Positions 18,801 to 26,231 of a stretch of DNA of 64,000 nt are shown piece after piece (position 1 is the first letter of the stretch; each line of letters starts with the position of its first letter). The stretch spans positions 64,390 through 128,389 of the forward strand of contig JAJVIN010000029.1 in the NCBI GenBank assembly GCA_022071945.1, given 5' to 3'. The position numbers and the translations under genes were made by a program. Origin of the DNA: Thermoanaerobaculia bacterium (GTDB taxonomy: Bacteria; Acidobacteriota; Thermoanaerobaculia; UBA5066). The notes beneath the pieces are model-generated. The model saw nothing but the letters and a program-made list of their open reading frames with translations, had not been told where the DNA came from and made no database searches.

Positions 18801-20477
18801 GCGCTCGCAGAGCTTGTCCGCCGCGCAGCGGATTGGCCGAAGGAGGTGCTCCCGGACCGGGCGAACGCCGTCGCAGCGCTCTCGCGACTCGACTCACTCG
18901 AGCGTAATGGGTTCCCTGTGCCGTCGTGCGTCGGTCTCGTGCGTCTCGCCGTGCTTGCCGGACAGCCTGACCGTGCTGTGACCACGTGGCGCGAACTCGC
19001 GAATCCAGGCGTGGAGCCCGACTGGCTCCTCGACGCGCTCTGCGAGAACGAACCGTACCCGCAGCGACTCCTCTGGCTCCAGAAACGACAGCGCCCGAAC
19101 GACATCATCCGGGCCTACGAGGAGCACAAGGCGGAACGGCTGAGCGAGAGCGACATAGGCCTTGTCTTCCGGGCGTATGTAAAGGCGAACCGGGCGGCTG
19201 ATGCCGTCGACGTCGTACTCGCTACCGGCATGGAGAGCCTCGTCTCCGACGCCTTCGGTGCCGCGTCGCGCGCACGCGACGGCGGCGCGGAACAGCGCCT
19301 CGCCGACTGGCTGCTCCGCCACTACGTGCGGACCGGTCGTTGGAGTGAAGCGATCACGCTCGCGACACAGCGGGCTGTGCAGCGTGAACGTTCGGGCCGC
19401 CTCGAACTCTCCACTGCGGTCCGGAAACCGGTGCTCGCGACCGCACTCGTTCGGGAGATCGCCGGGGCGGAACACCTCGCCTCGGCGCCGGACGCGACAA
19501 AGCGGCAGATCGCGGATTTCCTACGGGCGCACCTAGTCGATGGGGCCTGGACTGACGCTCCGGACGTCACACTCCTCGTCGCTGCGCGGGCGCTCGAGCG
19601 CTCCGGGCGATTCAACGAAATCCTCCCGTTCTATGAGCGACTCATCGAGGTCGGTGGTAAACAGCAGAAGGAGATCGTGCGGTTTGCGCGCGAGCGGTGG
19701 CTCGTGAACAAGCGGCGCCAGATCGACGTGCTCACCGATGACCGGAGCCGGCGACGGGCGAGCGAGGATGTGCAGGCGCGATCGCACGAGTGGCGGATCA
19801 CGCTCGATACCTTGATTGATTGGCCGTCGGAGTCCAGCGACTGCACAGAGGTGCGGGTCCGCACCCTCGTAGATAGAGGAAGGCACGGCAAAGACGAACG
19901 GGCGGAGCAGCAGTTCCTTGCGCCGCTCTTGGGCGGCAAGGGGCAGGCCACGAAGCAGAGTTCCGTTCCGCTCGGGCTTTCGACGCTGCCAGCGGATCTC
20001 GGGCCAAAGCCCTGGGATTCCCCGACGACGGGGAGTCCTAGCCTCACTTCCGTTGCCGTACCGGCCGCTCCGCCAACGACGGTTGTTGTAGCGGCGCCGA
20101 TCCCGGGTGCCACGCCGCCCGCGACGCCGACGCTGCCGGCAGAGGCCAGGCCTTCCGAGGACGGACGCTACGTATCGTTCGAGACGAGCATCCGGTTGGG
20201 CGACCTCGACCTCGGTGTCGCGCTCGAAGGAGCGCGCCATCGGTTGCGGATCGTAAACCGGCAGACGAACGACACGGTCTCGGTCTACCGCGTAACGTCT
20301 GGGGCGAACGGCCACGTCCGCACGACGGATGAGGGCCTTGCGATTGGCCCGGCCGATGGCGAGCAGACGTACACCGTGAGTCCGTGGGGAATCACTGTGC
20401 GGCTCATTGAGTCAGCGGGCGATTTCGTCGTCCGCGTGAGTGGCGCAAACCGAGAGACCTTCTTGATTGGGATCTAA
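15879..20477 (+). CDS. Giant superfamily 1 (UvrD-like) helicase with helical-repeat C-terminal half
   Basis: 1,532 residues. The ATG at 15879 has a GAGGAGGG site five bases upstream. Helicase motifs: GRPGSGKST (near 309), IFCDEAQDF (near 531), AFAGDPFQTL (near 569), FNYRSNSG (near 615), SPVRAKGLEF (near 718) and YVAVTRAQEQL (near 769), as in UvrD/Rep enzymes. Residues about 1-100 form a compact region (PPPYLKKSL...VVVFLAAFFRGDSDYDRFL) whose size and pattern recall RelE/ParE-type toxins; this is only a resemblance. Residues about 830-1370 are a long run of Leu/Ala-rich helices resembling TPR or other solenoid repeats. A Pro/Ala/Thr-rich linker and a beta-rich domain (about 1430-1532) follow. 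It is divergent from the methyltransferase operon and forms the right end of the island. Not a known DISARM gene. Confidence 0.82.
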   Translation: MAYYSYITEACRRDANVHGMLHEVEKLAQKIEQDQTLMSLDRFPPPYLKKSLGARRVIMEERFVGNADNVVVFLAAFFRGDSDYDRFLDQDPVYIRGFRAERSPDNATLTAWLTERSEKGIEPLPEPSAIELGYLQPPAIGPQEGWMVYESRVWTDRVARPDARPWLVSLSELVQKLGFVSSASPSGLQWFQHPTQPDLHIAYQVFPHAERILLLVPVLPGESREGVALAALQTGSLADVSSEATDDALLAVSARAYPDYITLDRDVWLATQETTGRANLALSPEEASLLRGMLTTTPTERRVYPLFINGRPGSGKSTILQYLFAEHLHFHLRQAPEDRTPHPPLYLTYSEPLLKRAREEVRSILRCDARKNAAGNGRIDERDLEETTDQAFSEFRVFLRQLLPEHKRRDFDAQRFMGFLRFRQGWVPRAQRSASPTVRQITPEMAWHVIRTYIKGMRQEAADYINPDWYAELPKKHRTVTEERFREIYKHVWDDWYRELCAKDKWWDDQDLARAVLDFESLDVARYPAIFCDEAQDFTKVELELILHLSLFHRRMVPDFHLHRVPFAFAGDPFQTLNPTGFNWEAVSASFHDNIVKQLARARDTRLEFNYQELAFNYRSNSGIVGIANLVQLIRGVVFDIPKLHPQKAWSVGASAAPVWFSTQDPDTRTGLRENPDLVILIPCQEGEEKEWVASDPILREIALEDGQVTRYVLSPVRAKGLEFSRVVLYGFGEACAREHPMLLTLLGNEGKTVDADACLPLQYFLNRLYVAVTRAQEQLVVVDTPRGINHFWQHARDGGPEALLTRYGSSAWRHEDLIRLVDGTLDAWQQHRQEPEGLAKQFLEEALAKNDSYLFALAGANFRAAGDEPQARYCHALGLRAEGRLPEAGQALDGLGRSDEALVCYWMASAWKEIVALGEGKPTIRTRREHDVACALVGAPKAADALRTIELLQADVLDSTKLDRYLADGRWGEALAELVRRAADWPKEVLPDRANAVAALSRLDSLERNGFPVPSCVGLVRLAVLAGQPDRAVTTWRELANPGVEPDWLLDALCENEPYPQRLLWLQKRQRPNDIIRAYEEHKAERLSESDIGLVFRAYVKANRAADAVDVVLATGMESLVSDAFGAASRARDGGAEQRLADWLLRHYVRTGRWSEAITLATQRAVQRERSGRLELSTAVRKPVLATALVREIAGAEHLASAPDATKRQIADFLRAHLVDGAWTDAPDVTLLVAARALERSGRFNEILPFYERLIEVGGKQQKEIVRFARERWLVNKRRQIDVLTDDRSRRRASEDVQARSHEWRITLDTLIDWPSESSDCTEVRVRTLVDRGRHGKDERAEQQFLAPLLGGKGQATKQSSVPLGLSTLPADLGPKPWDSPTTGSPSLTSVAVPAAPPTTVVVAAPIPGATPPATPTLPAEARPSEDGRYVSFETSIRLGDLDLGVALEGARHRLRIVNRQTNDTVSVYRVTSGANGHVRTTDEGLAIGPADGEQTYTVSPWGITVRLIESAGDFVVRVSGANRETFLIGI

Positions 20478-21432
20478 CTATCCCGGGAGCCGACGAGATG
20501 CCGGCGCTCCAAGGCGGGGTCTCTCATCTCCGGAACTCGCGCGAAGCCGCCAAGCGCCGCCGGTCCCAGCTGCCGGCGGCCGGGCCCGGATCATCGATGC
20601 GTCCACACTCCGCGCCGAGATGAACTCTTCGTCACCGCCGCTGGTTCTCGACGCGAGGTCCAGGGGTGACTTCGAGGCGGGTCACATTCAGGGTGCCCGG
20701 CCCGTCGACTGGAGGGACTTTGCCGCCGTCCGGCCGAGCGCCGGAACGTACTTCTTCGGCGACCCTTCCCGCTGGGGTCTCCTTGCCGAACCGGGTCCGA
20801 AGCTCGTCACCCGGCTCCGCGATCTCGGTCTTTCGCGCGGGCGTTCTGTCGTCGTCACCGGCGATCCTGGCGGATGGGGTGAGGAGGGACGGATCGCCTG
20901 GATGCTCCTGGCCCTTGGCGCGAGCGACCTCGCTCTCCTCGATGGCGGGTACCCCGCCTGGCGAGACCTTCCCGGAATCTCGATCGAACGGGGATCCGTG
21001 AACGCCATCGGACCGGGCGATTTCGACCCGGTTCCACAGCCGGGACGGCGCGTCCGTCTCGAGGGACTTCGCTCCCTGCTCGCCGAGGGAAGGCGCCCCG
21101 TTCTCGATGCCCGGACAGAAGAAGAGTTCGAAGGGAAGACGCTTCGTGGGCAGAAGCGGGGCGGACATATTCCCGGCGCCCGGCTCGTGCCCGCTCTTTC
21201 TCTTCGTGACTCCAGCGGCCGGTACGTTTCCGCGGAGGCGCTTTCCCGGCTGACCGGTCCCGTCGTGCCCGACGCGCCCCCGATCACCTACTGCACCGGC
21301 GGAGTGCGGTCCGCTCTCCTCGCCGTCCTCATCGAGGCTCGCCTCGGAATCGTGGTGGCCAACTACGATGGCTCGCTCTGGGAGTGGAGCGCGCACCCAG
21401 AGCTTCCCCTAGCGACCGGACCGACCCGCTGA
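20467..21432 (+). CDS. Tandem-rhodanese sulfurtransferase with disturbed 5' end
   Basis: Thiosulfate/3-mercaptopyruvate-type sulfurtransferase with two rhodanese domains. The second has the catalytic loop YCTGGVRSALL, so the persulfide Cys is present; the first has VVVTGDPGGWG where the Cys should be and is the usual inactive domain. Homology already begins at about residue 41 (RIIDASTLRAEM), yet the only in-frame start before it is a TTG at 20467 inside the helicase gene; the next, an ATG at 20620, cuts off the first strand. No ribosome site precedes either. The natural start was therefore probably lost when the island arrived. Convergent with OPT copy 2. Confidence 0.82.
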   Translation: MGSNYPGSRRDAGAPRRGLSSPELARSRQAPPVPAAGGRARIIDASTLRAEMNSSSPPLVLDARSRGDFEAGHIQGARPVDWRDFAAVRPSAGTYFFGDPSRWGLLAEPGPKLVTRLRDLGLSRGRSVVVTGDPGGWGEEGRIAWMLLALGASDLALLDGGYPAWRDLPGISIERGSVNAIGPGDFDPVPQPGRRVRLEGLRSLLAEGRRPVLDARTEEEFEGKTLRGQKRGGHIPGARLVPALSLRDSSGRYVSAEALSRLTGPVVPDAPPITYCTGGVRSALLAVLIEARLGIVVANYDGSLWEWSAHPELPLATGPTR

Positions 21433-21452
21433 GAGCCGGCCCGCAGCGTCTC

Positions 21453-23543
21453 TCAGGCCTCCTCGACCCTTTCCCGGTGCGAATCCCAGTAGACAAAAGC
21501 CGACAACACGAGGAAAGCCCCGAGCCCGAGCCAGTTTCCCCAGCTCGAGAGCCAGGCGCCCATTCCCAGGGTCGTCAGCTTCGTCAGGTCGGGGATGATC
21601 GTGACCTTGAAGCTGTCCTCGAGGAACTTCAAGAGGGCAGCGAAGACGCCGACGAGCGCCCCTCCCGCGATGAAGCCGGATGCGATCAGGGTTCCCTTCT
21701 CACTGCGCGCCGAGGCGAGTCTCTCGTCCTTCGACGACCGCCTCAGGAGCCAGGCAACCGCGGCTCCGAGGACGAGGGGCGAGTTGAGGTCCATCGGCAA
21801 GTACATCCCGAGGGCGAACGCGAGACCCGAGACCCCGCACATCTCGATCGCCACGGCGATCACGCCGCCGAGGGCATACAGAAACCACGGAGCGCCGCTG
21901 TCTCCCATCACCCCTCGAAGGACGGCCGCCATCGCGTTCGGCTGGGGCGCCGGCAGCGGATTCGGGTGGCCGGGGCCCTCCGCAAACCCGTACACCTTCG
22001 CCATGAGCAGGATGACGGCCGTCGTCGCCGCCGAGGCCGCCACGGAGCCGACAAGGTTGGAGATCTCGATCCGCTTCGGCGTCCCGCCGAGCCAGTAGGC
22101 GATCTTGTACTGCGTCACCAGCGACCCGCTCATCGACAGGGCCGTGCAGACGACACCGCCGATCAGGAGCACTTGCAGCATCCCGCCCGTCCCCGAGAGC
22201 CCGAGCGAGGCGAGCGCGATCGCGGTCACGATCAGGGTTGTGAGCGTCATCCCCGAGATCGGGGTGATCGAGATCATCGCGATGGCCCACGCGGAGACCG
22301 AGGCAAAGAGGAACGCGATCAGGAGCGTCATCCCGGTGGAAACCGCCGCCAGGTAGGTGGCCCTCGGCTCCGCGGCCAGGACAGAAAACCGGAAATAGAG
22401 GAAGACCAGGAGCCCGGCCCCCGCGATCCCCAGCAGGATCGTCGACATGTGAAGCGCCCTGTCGGTTCTGATGCTCTCCCCGCCGCCCCCCTTGCCCTTG
22501 ACGAGGCGGATGAGTTCGCCGAACGCCTGCCCGGTGGCCTGGACGATCACGGGCGACATCTTGAGGATCGAGAGGATCCCCGCCGCGAAGATCCCGCCGA
22601 TGCCGATCGGCCGAACGTAGAACCGGAAGATGTCGTCCGCGGACATGGCGGAGAGCGCCACGGCCCCGGACGTGATGGGCGCGTCGATGTACTGCCCGAG
22701 GTAGGCAAACACGGGCACCATGACGAGGAACGACAGCATCGAGCCCGCCATGATGATCGAGGCGTAGTCGAGCCCCATGATGTAGCCGAGCCCCAGGACG
22801 GCGGCCGACGTGTTCATCGAGAAGACCGCCTTGAAGCGACTCGTGAACGGATTCAGCGCCTCAATGGCGGATGTGGAGAAGACGTCCGCCCAGGCCTTCA
22901 TCGAGGGCCCCGCGAAATCGAAGAACGCGGCCAGGAGCGCGGAGTACGACAGGACGACGGCGCTCTTTCCTCCCCGCTTGCCCGCCACCAGGATCTCCGT
23001 GGTTGCCCGCCCTTCCGGGAACGGCAGTTTCCCGTGGAGATCCCGCACGAAGTACCGGCGGAAGGGCGCCAGGAAGAAGACCCCCAGAAACGCTCCGAGG
23101 AGCGGCACCAGGAAGATCTGGAAAAACGAAGACCTCCCCTCGAGCCCCAGGATGTAGATGGCGGGCATCGTGAAGACCGAACCGCCCGCCACGATCCCCG
23201 AGGTGGCGCCGATCGCCAGGACGTTGACGTTCTCGAGGAGAGTCGAGGCTCGAGACTTCAGGAACCTCACGACGAAGACCGAGTAGCCGACCGCCAGGAT
23301 CGAGATCGGGATCGCCGACTCGATTCCCTGACCGAGCTTCAGGGCGATGTACGTCGCCGCGGCGGAGAAGACGACCGACCAGAAGATGCCCTGCAGCATC
23401 GAGCGCGGGGTCACCTCGGCCACCGTGGAATCGGCCGGGATGACGGGGGTGTAAGCCTCGCCCGGCTTCAGCTCACGAAACGCGTTTTCGGGAAGGCGGA
23501 TGTCCTGTGCGCCGGCGGCGTCGGGCGTCGTGCCCTCGCTCAC
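21453..23543 (-). CDS. OPT family oligopeptide transporter, copy 2 (complete)
   Basis: Complete 696-residue multi-pass membrane transporter of the OPT family. Hydrophobic segments run from about residue 45 to the end, with conserved stretches such as VFTMPAIYILGLEG and GLDYASIIMAGSMLSF. The GTG start at 23543 overlaps the stop of the M1 peptidase gene (GTGA), so peptide uptake or efflux and peptide hydrolysis are translationally coupled. Near-identical to copy 1 at the left window edge, with which it forms a direct repeat around the defence island. Substrate could be di/tri/oligopeptides or a metal-chelating peptide. Confidence 0.95.
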   Translation of the reverse strand: MSEGTTPDAAGAQDIRLPENAFRELKPGEAYTPVIPADSTVAEVTPRSMLQGIFWSVVFSAAATYIALKLGQGIESAIPISILAVGYSVFVVRFLKSRASTLLENVNVLAIGATSGIVAGGSVFTMPAIYILGLEGRSSFFQIFLVPLLGAFLGVFFLAPFRRYFVRDLHGKLPFPEGRATTEILVAGKRGGKSAVVLSYSALLAAFFDFAGPSMKAWADVFSTSAIEALNPFTSRFKAVFSMNTSAAVLGLGYIMGLDYASIIMAGSMLSFLVMVPVFAYLGQYIDAPITSGAVALSAMSADDIFRFYVRPIGIGGIFAAGILSILKMSPVIVQATGQAFGELIRLVKGKGGGGESIRTDRALHMSTILLGIAGAGLLVFLYFRFSVLAAEPRATYLAAVSTGMTLLIAFLFASVSAWAIAMISITPISGMTLTTLIVTAIALASLGLSGTGGMLQVLLIGGVVCTALSMSGSLVTQYKIAYWLGGTPKRIEISNLVGSVAASAATTAVILLMAKVYGFAEGPGHPNPLPAPQPNAMAAVLRGVMGDSGAPWFLYALGGVIAVAIEMCGVSGLAFALGMYLPMDLNSPLVLGAAVAWLLRRSSKDERLASARSEKGTLIASGFIAGGALVGVFAALLKFLEDSFKVTIIPDLTKLTTLGMGAWLSSWGNWLGLGAFLVLSAFVYWDSHRERVEEA

Positions 23544-25330
23544 GCCGCGTCATCCTTCGGATACTTCTCGATCAGCCCCGCCACGATCCGGCGCGACAGT
23601 CCGTGATAGCCGGGCGAAGCTTCCGCGAAGATCTCCCGCGCAAGCGCCCGGGTTCTGGGCGTGGCGCCGAGCGCCCCGTAGAGCGGCCTCAAGTACTTCA
23701 TGCGGCCGACCCGGATGAGCACCTCTTTCAGCCGGACGAAGGCGGGCTCGTAACCCGACGCGGCGGCAATCGTCAGCCACTCGACGAGGATCTCGTGGTT
23801 TCCCTGGTCGTTCAGGTGGAAGACGAAGTCGAGCCAGTCGAGATCGGCCGCCGGGAGGGGCCTTCCGAGCCGCTGCAGGTAGACGAGTTTCTGCGACGGG
23901 CTGAAGGTCTTCCATTCCGCGAGTTCTGGCCGGACACCGGTGGTGAAAGCAGCCGCCAGTTCGGAGACGCGGGCGAGCGGGGCCTCCGAGAAGACCGGAG
24001 CGTTGGCGGGCATACCCGGCTCGTAGAGCCAGGCGTGGGCGTCCACGGCCGAGGCGGCTCCCGGCAGCTCTCCTTCCAGAAAGACGAGGAACTCCTCCGT
24101 CGTGATCGAGGTGAAGCGATAGCGATTCATATAGGCGCGCAGGAAGGCATCGAACCGCTCGCGACCCGCGTAGCGTTCGAGGCAGACGAGGAACCTCGCC
24201 CCCTTCTCGTACGGGATCGAGGAAAAGACCTCGTCGGGATCCACGCCCTCGAGGTTCGTCCTCAGGCAGGTGTGGGACGACTCCGCCCCGAACCTCTCGA
24301 TCGCCTGATCGAGAGCCTTCTGGCCGATGGCCCACTGCAGAGCCGCTTCCTGCTCCCCCCACACCGCCTCGACGATCCGGCGTTCCGCGTAGACCGTGAA
24401 CCCCTCGTTCAGCCAGAAATGCTCGGCGGTGGCGTTCGTGACGAGGTTGCCTGTCCAGGAATGGGCGAGCTCGTGCGCCACGACGGCGACGAGGGACCTG
24501 TCGCCCGAGAGGAGCGTCGGGGTCAGGAACGTCATCCGGGGGTTCTCCATCCCGCCGTACGGGAAAGAAGGCGGCAGGACCAGCATGTCGTAGCGATCCC
24601 AGTCGTAGGGGCCGAAGAGGGCTTCGGCCTTGACGATGATGGGCTCGATCTCGGCGAACTCCCATGCGGCCGCGCCGGCGATCTGGGGCTCGGCCCACAC
24701 TCGCGCCCGCCCGCTCAGGTCCCGGCCCACGAGGTCTCCGGCCGCCAGGGCCAGGAGATAGGGCGGGATCGGCTGCGGCATCTCGAAGAGGAACGTCCTT
24801 TTCCCGTCACCTGCCGGCCTTTCGCCAGAGGGGCCGGCGGACATGACGGCCGTCAACGCCTCCGGAACGGTGATCTCGGCGTCGTAGGTGATCCGGCGCC
24901 TCGGGGTGTCCTGCAGGGGGACGAGGGCCCGGGCGTGAATCGCCTGGCACTGGCTGAAGAGAAACGGGTGGGTCTTGCCGGCCGTCTGTTCGGGCGAAAG
25001 CCACTGCAAGGCGGAGGACTCGGGCGACGTCTCGTAGGCAATCGTGATCGCCGGCGTTTCCTCCGAAAGGCTCAGGCGAAGACGGGACCCGAGGATCGGA
25101 TCTTCCGCCTCGAGCTGCCAGGGGATGGCGGATCCCCTTTCGTTCGTGACCGACCGGATCGTCAGCCCGCGGGTGTCGAGATCGAGCGCCCCGGAAGAAG
25201 GACCGGCAAAGCGCAGGAGTGCCGAGCCCCTGACGACCTTCGTATCGAAGTCGACGTTCGCGCGAAGTGAGAGGTGCTGGACCTTCGGATGCTCGGAGTC
25301 GGTGTACGAGTGCGGATCGAGTTGCGTCAT
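23540..25330 (-). CDS. M1 family zinc aminopeptidase, leukotriene A4 hydrolase-like
   Basis: Cytosolic metallopeptidase, 596 residues, releasing N-terminal amino acids from peptides. The exopeptidase motif GGMEN and the zinc site HELAHSWTGN...NEGF (HExxH-x18-E) are intact. The N-terminal beta domain, catalytic domain (about 200-440) and the helical LTA4H-type C-terminal domain are in the usual order and total length. No signal peptide is visible. The stop overlaps the OPT transporter start, so the enzyme probably digests peptides that the transporter brings in. LTA4H-like bacterial members are aminopeptidases; epoxide hydrolase activity cannot be inferred. Confidence 0.95.
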   Translation of the reverse strand: MTQLDPHSYTDSEHPKVQHLSLRANVDFDTKVVRGSALLRFAGPSSGALDLDTRGLTIRSVTNERGSAIPWQLEAEDPILGSRLRLSLSEETPAITIAYETSPESSALQWLSPEQTAGKTHPFLFSQCQAIHARALVPLQDTPRRRITYDAEITVPEALTAVMSAGPSGERPAGDGKRTFLFEMPQPIPPYLLALAAGDLVGRDLSGRARVWAEPQIAGAAAWEFAEIEPIIVKAEALFGPYDWDRYDMLVLPPSFPYGGMENPRMTFLTPTLLSGDRSLVAVVAHELAHSWTGNLVTNATAEHFWLNEGFTVYAERRIVEAVWGEQEAALQWAIGQKALDQAIERFGAESSHTCLRTNLEGVDPDEVFSSIPYEKGARFLVCLERYAGRERFDAFLRAYMNRYRFTSITTEEFLVFLEGELPGAASAVDAHAWLYEPGMPANAPVFSEAPLARVSELAAAFTTGVRPELAEWKTFSPSQKLVYLQRLGRPLPAADLDWLDFVFHLNDQGNHEILVEWLTIAAASGYEPAFVRLKEVLIRVGRMKYLRPLYGALGATPRTRALAREIFAEASPGYHGLSRRIVAGLIEKYPKDDAA

Positions 25331-25392
25331 GCCTTGTATCTCCCGTCAGTCGAAACGTGCCACGGATTCAGAAGGTAGGGGGAGCCCCGCCT

Positions 25393-26169
25393 CTAGCGGC
25401 TCGCCCACAACAGCAGTCGCTTGAACGTGAAAAAGAACGGGCGGTCGTCCGGGAGTTCCGCCAGGAGCCTGAGGCGATACTCCGCGAGAAAGACCTCGAA
25501 GGTCTCCGGCTTCATCCGCGCCTTGTGCTCGTTGAGGAACGAGCCCTTCACCCACTCGACGACTTCCTCCGAGGACGCCAGCCGGTGACCGTAGACCTGC
25601 AAGCGCACGTGCTGATGAGGCAGGCCGAGCCGGTGGAAGAGGACGGCGTACTCCTCGGGAAGGAGGCGGCTGTCCGGGATCGTGTACCCGCCGAGTTCGG
25701 ATGCGAACGGTTCCTCGCGCGACAGCTCCGCCGCGATCCGGTGGGTCGGATAGTCCTGGTTCGCTGGCAGGTGTACCGCGATCTGTCCGCGCGGAGAGAG
25801 GTGTTCGACGAAGAGGTGAAACAGGTCCGGATGGCCGGGGACGAAGTGGAGAGCGGCGTTTGAGAAGATGAGGTCGTACTCCCCTTCCGGGTGCCAGTCC
25901 TTGATGTCGCCCGGGACGAATCGCAGCCCCTCGCGAGCAAAACCGGCGCTCTTCTTCAGCATCGACTCCGAGCTGTCGATTCCCGTCGTCTCCTTCGCGG
26001 CGAGCGTCTCGTGCAGCCGGGACGTCAGTTCACCCGTGCCGGAACCCAGGTCGACGACCCTCATCTCCGGGTCCTTTCGGACCAGGTCAAGGAGGTCGAA
26101 GAAGGGAAGACTCCGTTCGCGCAGGAACTTTTCGTACTGGGCGGGATCCCATTCGGCTTTTGCGTTCAT
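25393..26169 (-). CDS. SAM-dependent methyltransferase, trans-aconitate 2-methyltransferase-like
   Basis: 258 residues, class I methyltransferase fold. Residues near 40 carry the SAM-binding motif VVDLGSGTGELT; GDIKDWHP and YDLIFSNAALHF follow in order. The overall pattern (WDPAQYEKFLRERSLPFFDLL at the start, LPANQDYPTH in the middle) matches Tam, which methylates trans-aconitate formed spontaneously from the citric-acid-cycle intermediate cis-aconitate. I use the ATG at 26169; a TTG precedes it. It may be co-transcribed with the peptidase but is 62 bases upstream. Substrate assignment is by family resemblance. Confidence 0.82.
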   Translation of the reverse strand: MNAKAEWDPAQYEKFLRERSLPFFDLLDLVRKDPEMRVVDLGSGTGELTSRLHETLAAKETTGIDSSESMLKKSAGFAREGLRFVPGDIKDWHPEGEYDLIFSNAALHFVPGHPDLFHLFVEHLSPRGQIAVHLPANQDYPTHRIAAELSREEPFASELGGYTIPDSRLLPEEYAVLFHRLGLPHQHVRLQVYGHRLASSEEVVEWVKGSFLNEHKARMKPETFEVFLAEYRLRLLAELPDDRPFFFTFKRLLLWASR

Positions 26170-26231
26170 CAAAAGCCGGTATACGCCGGGCTGGCGGAGG
26201 CATCAAGTGGTTTCGGAACCGGTCACACCGC

